Of a stretch of DNA of 64,000 bases, positions 55,890 to 64,000 are shown one piece after another. The stretch is from Distichodus sexfasciatus (lineage: Eukaryota > Chordata > Actinopteri > Characiformes > Distichodontidae), in the NCBI GenBank assembly GCA_032718565.1, contig JAVGVS010000289.1, forward strand, positions 180,001-244,000, given 5' to 3'. The position numbers and the translations under genes are program-made. Under the pieces are notes generated by a model. It saw nothing but the letters and a program-made list of their open reading frames with translations. It made no database searches and was not told the origin of the DNA. The first letter of the stretch is position 1. Each line of letters starts with the position of its first letter.

Positions 55890-56275
55890 GATTATCATTT
55901 ACTTTAGTCTAAGAATACATGATAACCACCACTTTTGGCTTATCATGTTGAGACCAATCTTTCAAGCTTATTACTGTGTTTACTGCTGAATTTTAAAGTC
56001 AGTTTGCTTTGGATCTGGATCTGGATCTGGATGGTCATGTGTCATCTGGATCTGGATGGTCATGGTCATGGTCATGTCAAATATTTTATTATCATTTACT
56101 TTAGTCTAAGAATACATGATAACCACCACTTTTGGCTTATCATCTTGAGACCAATCTTTCAAGCTTATTACTATGTTTACTGCTGAATTTTAAAGTCAGT
56201 TTGCTTTGGATCTGGATCTGGATCCGGATCGTGGATCGTGGATCTGGATCTGGATCGTCTGGATCTGCACAATGT
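55890..56275. repeat. Tandem duplicate unit with GGATCT minisatellite
   Basis: A unit of about 130 bases beginning ATTATCATTTACTTTAGTCT and ending GTCAGTTTGCTTT occurs at about 55896-56010 and again at about 56089-56206. Each copy is followed by a run of GGATCT-type hexamers (56009-56072, with GGTCAT variants, and 56203-56270, with GGATCGT variants). A third copy without the hexamers is at 59770-59905. Confidence 0.9.
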
Positions 56276-56583
56276 TCTAACGTCTTGTTCATTTCTAAAA
56301 TGTGTTGCGTGAATTTGGCAAATCACACATTGGAATTGGAAAAGGGCATTAACAAGATATAGAAAACACGGCTATTATTATTTTTTTTAATAATGTCGCG
56401 ATTGCGTGGCGTTTTCTTTCCACCGCAAAATGTCTTTTTGTGAGAGACTGCGAGTGAGCGATTTAAAATCAGAGCCAGGCTTATACCAGACTACTAACTA
56501 ATAACGCACACCCTGTCGTGCCGTATTGTCAGACACTAGTTCGTGTGTTTAGAGAATTGTAATAAAACAAACTCGAAACTCAC

Positions 56584-56700
56584 CTGCTGAAAACGACGCG
56601 TCCCATAGGTCACCGCGCGCCGTGCTTCTCTTCACCTGCGCGCCCCATGTGACGTCACGCTCCGGGAGGCGCTACGCCGTTGTGTCGTGCCTGCAAAGAA
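56584..56700 (-). promoter_or_regulatory. mtus1: mtus1 CpG-rich promoter and untranslated first exon
   Basis: A short GC- and CpG-rich island stands out from AT-rich flanks. A consensus CRE, TGACGTCA, lies at 56650-56657. On the minus strand the block ends in a strong donor, TCAGCAG|GTGAGTTTCG (exon end 56584), pointing to the mtus1 coding exons. No ATG-initiated frame of note is present, so the exon is probably untranslated. The transcription start is not fixed. Confidence 0.65.
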
Positions 56701-57027
56701 ATAGTGTACATTAAGAAGCACCGATTTCACTGCTTCGTTGTTTTTCCCCCCCTCATTTAATGCTATTATTAATCTAGGTCTTTACTGTGTCGTAACGATA
56801 ACATTTAATTAATCAATAAAATCCTTCAAATCCAGGGAAACAATATGCATACATCCCTTTACGCAAACATTCAATTCAAAACCCCCGTCTCCCAGAAAGG
56901 CTATGTGAGAACAATTTCTTTAATCACATACTTCAGCTATTAAAACAGGATGGCAGGCTTAATAGTGAATGACTACCTCAGGGGGTTTTAACTTTTTCTG
57001 TCCCAGGGACCACCATTCAGACTTAGC

Positions 57028-57908
57028 CAGAGGTGGGCAAAGTAGCTAACTTCATTACTTAAGTGAAAGTACAGATACCACTAGTCAAATGTTACTCCGA
57101 TACAAGTGAAAGTTGTACAGTCAAATTTTACTTAAGTTAAAGTACTGAAGTACTTGTTTTTAAAAAAAATACTTAAGTATTAAAAGTACATCTTTCACCA
57201 CATTGTTGCATTATTGCCACAACACTTATAATACCTAATGCCTCTGACTAGCTCATAGAAGCTGTAGAATAAGGAATTGGTAGAATGTTCCAGAATGAAA
57301 CAACTTAAACTGATAAAGAAAACCAGTCTTTAGTTTATTTTATGAATTAATTGTAAGACTACACACCAAACAAAACAGCATGGTAGTGTTGTGACCCAGC
57401 TCTGGCAGTGTGTGCACACATAGTGTATCTGTGTATGGTAATCAGGAGGACAGTGCAATAGCTGTAAATGCAGCTCACAATATAACATCAACATTCCAAC
57501 CTGCGTAAAACCCAGCTCTACACCTCTAGCTTCATGACTTTCCAACAGCAACAATGTTTTAATCAAGACAGAAAACGGCAGAACTGTCTGAACTTGGTTT
57601 TATAGTTCCAGTCTACAGGTGTGATGTAACCCTACTGATCACTGATACACTGTCACCTGTCGAACAACCAATCACGTTTTAGAAAAGGGGGAATAACATC
57701 CACTTTATCCACAGATTTGAAAGTACAGAGTAACGAGAACCTTGATAGAAATGTAGTGAAGTAAAAGTACAGCATTCGTCTTTCAAATGTAGTGAAGTGG
57801 AAGTCATAAGTTTCCAAATAAAATACTACTCATGTGAAGTACAGATACTCAAAAACCCTACTTAAGTACAGTACTCAAGTAAATTTACTTAGTTACTGTC
57901 CGCCTCTG
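57028..57908. mobile_element. hAT-like element, copy 1
   Basis: Ends CAGAGGTGGGCAAAGTAGC and ACTGTCCGCCTCTG are inverted repeats, with AAGTA/TACTT-rich subterminal repeats. The 8-bp flanks GACTTAGC at 57020-57027 and 57909-57916 are identical. It is 881 bp and collinear with the element at 58300-59178. A minus-strand frame of about 78 codons (57566-57330) is shared with the second copy but resembles no transposase I know. Confidence 0.92.
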
Positions 57909-58299
57909 GACTTAGCAGAAGTCTGCCGTCCATTGCGTGTGAGTGCGGTGGTATTTTGGTATTTTCTATACTTTTTTTTTAGACATCTGCATTAACTTCA
58001 TTAATTCATAAAGATACCCAAAACATCTGGAAACGTTTTGAAAAAATAAATAAAATGAAATAATTTAAGTGATTTCAGTAGTGAAAATGGATCGCATGTC
58101 ACTTGAACACCTACCATGCCATCGCGGATCACCGGTCGAGAAACCCTGGGCTACATGATAATGCGAACAGCCTTATTTCCAGCCTCTTTCTTTCTCTCTT
58201 TATCAAACTGTCTGTGTTGTAATTTGCTTTGCAGATTTGGGCAGCTTGAAAGACGTCTGAACTTAATAACAAAATTTTTTGACTTTTCAAGACACTAGA

Positions 58300-59178
58300 C
58301 AGAGGTGGGCAAAGTAGCTAACCTCATTACTTAAGTGAAAGTACAGAAACCACTAGTCAAATGTTACTCCAATACAAGTGAAAGTCATACAGTCAAATTT
58401 TTACTTAAGTTAAAGTACTGAAGTACTTGTTTTAAGAAATACTTAAGTATTAAAAGTACATCTTCTTTCACCGTTTGTTGCATTATTGCTGCAACACTTA
58501 CAATACCTAATGCCTCTGACTAGCTTGTAGAAGCTGTAGAATAAAGAATTGGTAGAATGTTACAGAAAGAAACTCAACCTAAACTGACAAAGAAAACCAG
58601 TCATTAGTTTATTTTATTTATTAATTGTAAGAGTACACACCCCCACAAAACAGCATGGTAGTGTTCTGATACAGCTCTGGCAGTGTGTGCACACATATAT
58701 GTTTATGTTAATCAGGAGGACAGTGCAATAACTGTAAATGCAGCTCACAACATAAAAGCAACATTCCAACCTATAAAAACCCAGCTCTACACCTCTAGCT
58801 CCATGACTTTCCAACAGCAACAATGTTTTAATCAAGACAGAAAACAGCAGAACTGTCTAAACTTGGTTTTATAGTTCCAGTCTACAGGCGTGATGTAACC
58901 CTACTGATTACTGATAGACTGTCACCTGCCAAACAACCAATCAGCCTTTAGATAAGGGGGAATAACATCCACTTTATCCACAGATTTGAAAGTAACGAGT
59001 AACGAGAACCTTGATAGAAATGTAGTGAAGTAAAAAGTACAGTATTTGTCTTTCAAATGTAGTGAAGTGGAAGTCATAAGTTTCCAAATAAAATACTACT
59101 CATGTAAAGTACAGATACTCAACAACTCTACTTAAGTACAGTACTCAAGTAAATGTACTTAGTTACTGTCCACCTCTG
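58300..59178. mobile_element. hAT-like element, copy 2
   Basis: Same family and orientation as 57028-57908 and very similar throughout (879 bp). Flanks ACACTAGA (58292-58299) and ACACCAGA (59179-59186) differ at one of eight bases. The two copies have different target sequences, so they are independent insertions, not a duplication of the region. Confidence 0.92.
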
Positions 59179-59539
59179 ACACCAGATCAGTGCGTGAGTC
59201 GTTACTTTTTAGTGCTACGAGGCAGGAGTACACCTCGGTATACGCAGAATCAATGGAGTTTTACATCGCCATGCTGGACAACAACACACTGATCTGATTC
59301 AAGAGAGAGAGAGGTCGACTGTAAAGCCCATCTACAGGGATAGCTGAAGGGTCTGCTTGACATAAAAAGATACCAATCACGATGCTCTCTGTTACTCTCT
59401 CGTTATATTATTCAGTCACTCCCTCTCTCTTCTGAATTAATATTTAAAGATCAACATTTGTCATCTTTTTCCTGCCAGAATGATTACAGGTGAGTAACAA
59501 TATATTTTAAATGTCCATCACAAGTTGTGATCACTTCAT

Positions 59540-59605
59540 TGAGCAATTGGTAGCGTAAAGGTTAGGGAGTTGGCCCCATGGTCAGGACTGGTAAAGGTAC
59601 CACTG
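59540..59605 (+). mobile_element. Truncated SINE head
   Basis: GCAATTGGTAGCGTAAAGGT, then GGGAGTTGGCCCC and GGTCAGGACTGGTAAAGGTACCACTG match the head of the 41145 and 60440 copies with the middle missing. Confidence 0.6.
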
Positions 59606-59769
59606 TGTGGACTGCCACGGTGTTACTAAATAGCTTCAGATCTCACAGTAATGCTTTAGATTTGATTTGGTAACAGAGATTTCAGATCCGTATATTTAAG
59701 CAATAAAAATCAAGTGTCTTAAGAAAATGGCATACCTGGAACATTTAAGAAAAACAAAGAGATCATGAT

Positions 59770-59905
59770 CATGTCAAATATTTTATTGTCATTTACTTTA
59801 GTCTAAGAATACACGATAACCACCACTTTTGGCTTATCATCTTGAGACCAATCTTGCAAGCTTATTACTATGTTTACTGCTGAATTTTAAAGTCAGTTTG
59901 CTTTT
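59770..59905. repeat. Third copy of the 55.9-56.2 kb unit
   Basis: TCATGTCAAATATTTTATT through GTCAGTTTGCTTT repeats the 56076-56206 sequence with few differences. It lacks the GGATCT hexamers and lies on the other side of the mtus1 promoter, just after the fgl1 stop. Confidence 0.88.
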
Positions 59906-60091
59906 CCTCAGAGAATTCTCACAGAATTTGTTACTTTTTACTTGTACAAACAACGTCAAATCACTGAAATAGCTTTTCATACTTGACTGTATACGTTAGT
60001 AAGTAATACATTGAATGCAGTGTAAGTTAGGCATTACATATTTGTTAACAGACAGCAATCTTACTGGAAAATTTTGAATTTGTGTATGCAA

Positions 60092-62351
60092 TTAGACTTC
60101 GTCTGGTTCAAAGTCAGCTGGTCTGATTTTCATCTCCACAGACTTGAGGGAGTACCACCAGCCGTGCCATGTGTACCACACTATCCCATTATCAGTCACT
60201 GCACTGTAGGGACCCTTGTAATAAATTCCATTCAGATTGGCAGAGTGACATCTAGTGGAAGAAAGGTGAAACAGCAAAACTTTTCAGCATATGATATAAG
60301 TAATAAAATGAATGAAAAGTATAACAAGAAAAACAGTTCAGTTAATTGACCAATGTGATCATGACCACGGGTTTTAGGATACATTTTTAACTTTTGATTT
60401 GCCAGTGAAAGTTTGGTATAAGCAACAACAATCTAGCATTTAAAAAGTTGGTGGCGTAACGGTAGAGTGTTTGCCCCCTGATCAGAAGGTCGCAGGTTTG
60501 AATCCAGAGCTGGTAAAGTTACCACTGAGGTACTCGTGAGCAAGGTGCCGCCCCCCAAGCACTGCTCCCCGGGTGCTTGTTAGCTGCCCACTGCTCCTTC
60601 ATGGATGGGTTAAATGCAGAGGTCACATTTTGTTGTGGTGCAATGACAAATAATCACTCATTTAAATGGCATACTTGGAACACTTAATAAAAGCATTCAT
60701 GTCAGTGCTCTGTATTTAATGTCAAACATTTTCTTATAATTTTTAAAGATCTAATAATAACTGACCAAGCTTATTCGTATGTTTATTGCTTATTTATTGG
60801 GATGGTGATGTCCTCAACTATGGGCTAAGAGGTTATAGGTTTTAGTCTGACTCTGCTCTACCAGCAACATTACAATAGTTGGGCACCTGAGCGTGGCTCT
60901 TAATCCCAAGGAACTTTACCTGTAATATCTACCTAAAATTAATATAAAGCAGTACATAATTATATTTCACCATTAAAGTCGTTAAAGCCATCAAATTATG
61001 TGGGCCACAGACCTGTTAAACCACCACCCAGCCTTGTCCTCTAAAGCACAGTTTTGCGCATAGCGATCGTGGTCATTATCACGTGTGCTGAAATTCATCC
61101 CCTGGTGACTTGCCCACCACTGGGCCTCGGGGTGTTTGGTGCCAGATAGTGAGTCTCCTGCATTTCCACTGTAGTCCCCAAACTGCAGCTGGTAATAGTT
61201 CTAAAGAAAATAGGGGGAAAACAGAAACTAATTATTTTTCAAACATCTTTTTCAGTTTGTTTCAAGTTTAACCTTTTGACTATTACCTGTTCATTGTCAA
61301 CTTTGAATTTTTTGTATACTGCATGACGGTTTTTGCCCTCAAAGTCCTCCAGGTTTATTCTCAAGATGTATTCACCTGCAAGGCATCACATCAGGTAACA
61401 AAATATTGTGTGTATCTTTAGAAATGACTTCCCTTTATGAACCATAGAATCTCAATGTCTTATGCTAAATAAGTCACCTTGTGATGTGAGATAATGTAGA
61501 TTGTCATTCCCTAACCAGAACTCTCCATCTGCAGACTTCATATCACCAAACCCTGTTTTGTAATCATTCCAATCCCTGCAAAATAAAACACAGAAAATGT
61601 GAAAAAAGGTGGTGCCACAGTTTTCCTCACATATACACACTGTGTTGCATGTAAAGAGATCTTGGATAGAGAGAATTTCTTTCACCTGTCAAACGACTGG
61701 CTACCATCAGAACGTCTTTGGAAGATGGTCCAACCTCCCCCTTCTGTCATATCACAGTAGACCCGGACTTGAGTTGGACTCTTTAAAGGTTTAATCATAT
61801 AAAATCCGCTGTCTTTGCTCCCATTATTGAAAATATGGGCACAGTCTGCAATAAAAGGCACATTTCAAGTTTCAATCCACAGCTTCAATAAACATGCACA
61901 TACATATACATACACACTCGCTATCTCTATAATTCAGTTACACTGCATGCATCATCATCAGGTGGCATTTTCTTTAGAAAATTAGACCAAAATGTCCTTT
62001 TTTACCTGTATACTGTTTGTCTCCCAGGTCATAGAACGTGCTCTGAGGAAGTTGGGTTTCCTGACTCATATTTATTAAACGTTGGATCATCTCCTGCTGT
62101 TTCATGGCACGAAGCTCTAAGCTCTTTAACTGTGTACGAAGCGTGTCTCTTTCTTGCTGGCAGTCATCAGCAGACTACACATTCAGAGAACACACACCAC
62201 TAATCTGATCAAGGAATTCATAATGTAGAAAGAGTAGCACAATAATTTGTGACCCAGTTATTACATTTCAAATAATACTTACAGAATCTGTCAGCTCCAC
62301 GAACAAAACAATGGAGAAGATAAGAAAATGCAAAATTTTAGATGTTTCCAT
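60092..62351 (-). CDS. fgl1: Fibrinogen-like protein 1 (hepassocin)
   Basis: Secreted fibrinogen-related protein, in mammals a liver-derived growth factor and a ligand of the LAG3 receptor. Exons in transcript order: 62351-62283, 62174-62006, 61845-61686, 61575-61478, 61375-61287, 61200-61013, 60251-60092. Phases agree and give 310 aa (human 312). Residues 1-22 are a signal peptide (METSKILHFLIFSIVLF). About 24-70 is a short coiled coil. The fibrinogen C-terminal domain starts at DCAHIFNNGSKDSGFY (residue 80) with disulfide cysteines C81/C110 and C246/C259, an acidic loop TRDNDHDRY in the calcium-site region and the end GIVWYTWHGWWYSLKSVEMK. The ATG at 62351 is chosen because it opens the signal peptide; the frame is open further upstream. 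An AP-1-like TGACTCA lies about 130 bases upstream (62477-62483). Confidence 0.96.
60440..60665 (+). mobile_element. tRNA-derived SINE in fgl1 last intron
   Basis: The head has an A-box-like TGGCGTAACGGTAGAG and B-box-like GGTTTGAATCC. The body has GAGGTACTCGTGAGCAAGG, GCCCACTGCTCCTTCATGG and CACATTTTGTTGTGGTGCA, ending ATGACAAATAATCACTCA. This is the most complete copy in the window of the family also seen at 36247, 41145, 54985 and 59540. Confidence 0.88.
60815..60935 (+). mobile_element. Degraded tRNA-derived SINE
   Basis: GGATGGTGATGTCCTCAACT, AGAGGTTATAGGTTTTAGTC and GGGCACCTGAGCGTGG resemble, in order, the head and body of the 18282 and 24163 SINE type. It is in the same fgl1 intron as the copy at 60440. 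Confidence 0.5.
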
Positions 62352-62499
62352 GTTTGCAATCTGTGGTCTAACACACCTGGTAGTCTTCAGACTGTTTAAT
62401 CCAACTTTTGTTGAAAAGAAACCTTCAACAGATGGGTCTGTCCTCATAAATCCTGCTGCCCCCACTTTTTTTGGGATGAGTCACTCTGAAGCAACACAA

Positions 62500-64000
62500 A
62501 TGAACAGATACAGCCTCAAAACCACCCTAAAAACAAACTTCTACAGTCTGAAATTCTATTTAGTTATCACCATGTCAGGCTGGACATTCTTTAGTAAAAC
62601 ATGTTGACATGTTAAACATGTTAAAAAACAGCTAATAAAGACCAAGGTATTTATTTTACTAATTAATATTAGAATTTTAGACTAAAGACCAAATAGACCT
62701 CAAATCAAATAACCTACCACAAAAACACAATTATTTTTCATACAGCTTGGCTGAGGCGCAGGGACGAATACCTGATTTGATACACATAAATCTGAAATGT
62801 GAAAAATGTGTGAAACAGGGTAACACATGGGGAGACGGTACACTAAATTGATCCCAGAGCCATGAAATGTTTTTATAAAACATCTACAAAAGAATTAACA
62901 GTCTGAGTAAACAATATTTCAATCTACTTGCAGAAAATGTCCGTTTTGTAGGCTCTAGTCTAAAAAATTATTTAAAGCATTCATGAGACATTCAAGTAAC
63001 ATTCAAGTCATGACTAAAATAACAATCGTGCCATTATTACAAATTATTGCAAAGGGGAGTGAGAGCATCTAGGAATTAACAAAAGAAAATTAACAAAATT
63101 AAATTTATGGTTAAAGGAATCAAATAATATTTAGAAGAATATTAATCAATGATACTGGCAACTGGTTTGTTTCAGAGAAAGAAATCTTATCTCACTAGCT
63201 TAATTTAAGAGTAAATCAGAAATCCAACTGTTGCCCTGTTCTATTAGTCTCTGAACTGGGTATGTACTATAGACCACACATGACTAACCATGGTATGACA
63301 TCTAATAATCATTTTATAAGAAATGTTTGTCTGGACATTAGAAAAGGCATACAGCCCATTTTAGCAGGTTAAAATATATTTTGAAAAATCTGTTCATTTT
63401 TGGTGTACTATTTAAGTCATTTGAAAAAAAAACAAAACGCTCTTTGTTTTACGGACTTCACTTTCTACAGTAAAACCACTTCCTTAATTTAAAATAAAGC
63501 AGGAACAGCAACACCAGAATGAAAGTTAAATAAAGAATCTGTAATTTTATTCACAAAAGGCTTTATTACAATTATTTTTATTTAAAAAAAATCTCTCATG
63601 AGCCATAATAAACAATACAAGAAACTGTGTTAAAAGAAAAAGTCACACATACAGCACATACCAGTTTTCCATTAACAACTGCCATTTTTTCAACACAATT
63701 AATACTTACACATAATACTTACAGACACAGTTTTGTTAAAATGCTTACAGTAGTTGTGGTAATGACAAGGAAAGAGGTAGAACTAAGACCATTTGTCTTT
63801 AAACCAATTTGCATTTGAGACAGTAGCTGTCCATCACCGCCAGTATGGACAGTTGTGGTGTAAATCACCAAGGAGTGCAAGGATTTGGACAAGCCCTGAG
63901 GTAAGTCTCCAGTTTACCAGTTGAGACGTCCATTAGCGAGGTGTAAGTGGTCAGCTAGCAGCGATGGACACAAGACATAAGAAGGAGTTCTTTATCACAG
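62500..64000. other. Non-coding region upstream of fgl1
   Basis: AT-rich DNA with no recognisable exon. From 63525 to 63600 the minus strand holds several AATAAA-type signals (complement TTTATT at 63547-63552 and nearby). 63800-64000 is more balanced in composition, so a minus-strand transcript entering from beyond the window may end near 63540. I cannot name it. Confidence 0.35.

Noticed and set aside
55935..56362. Frames with Trp-Ile repeats (WIWIWIW)
   Set aside because: They are translations of the GGATCT hexamer array.
57330..58835. Frames of 73-78 codons shared by the two hAT-like elements, as a possible gene
   Set aside because: They resemble no transposase domain and similarity is explained by the shared repeat; kept only as an observation.
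60440..60520. Possible tRNA gene
   Set aside because: A and B boxes are present but the cloverleaf is incomplete and SINE body sequence follows; it is a SINE head. The same holds at 24163 and 41145.

Overview
The window is vertebrate nuclear DNA, almost certainly from a ray-finned (teleost) fish. Genes are split into short exons with GT-AG introns, coding density is low, and the introns are full of fish-type tRNA-derived SINEs, hAT-like MITEs and CA/TA microsatellites. Four protein-coding genes could be rebuilt exon by exon with consistent reading phase. In order they are slc7a2 (+), pdgfrl (+), mtus1 (-) and fgl1 (-). From memory this is the order and orientation SLC7A2-PDGFRL-MTUS1-FGL1 on human 8p22, so it is an ancient conserved block and not an accessory island.

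Layout. 1-3.0 kb: non-coding DNA with a CA/TA microsatellite. 3.0-16.85 kb: slc7a2, a cationic amino-acid transporter, with a likely untranslated first exon, coding exons 4599-15691 and a pair of mutually exclusive exons that distinguish the CAT-2B and CAT-2A isoforms. 17.45-21.3 kb: pdgfrl, a secreted three-Ig-domain protein. 21.8-56.7 kb: mtus1, a microtubule-associated coiled-coil protein on the minus strand. It has a CpG-rich promoter near 56.6 kb, a large ATIP3-type exon (48133-49683), an internal ATIP1-type first exon (38930-39050) and a third candidate first exon (31329-31382) that would give a form beginning with an N-myristoylation-like MGC motif. 57.0-59.2 kb: two copies of one hAT-like element with 8-bp target duplications. 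60.09-62.35 kb: fgl1, a secreted fibrinogen-domain protein. 62.4-64.0 kb: non-coding, possibly the 3' end of another minus-strand transcript.

The genes are neighbours by synteny and do not form an operon or one pathway. pdgfrl and mtus1 are tail to tail with roughly 0.5 kb between their predicted poly(A) sites. I found no rRNA, CRISPR, bacterial or viral gene system. The observations most worth checking are the MGC first exon of mtus1, a likely GC-AG intron in mtus1, the preserved affinity-determining residues in the slc7a2 alternative exons, and a three-layer nest of transposable elements at 41.1-42.2 kb.
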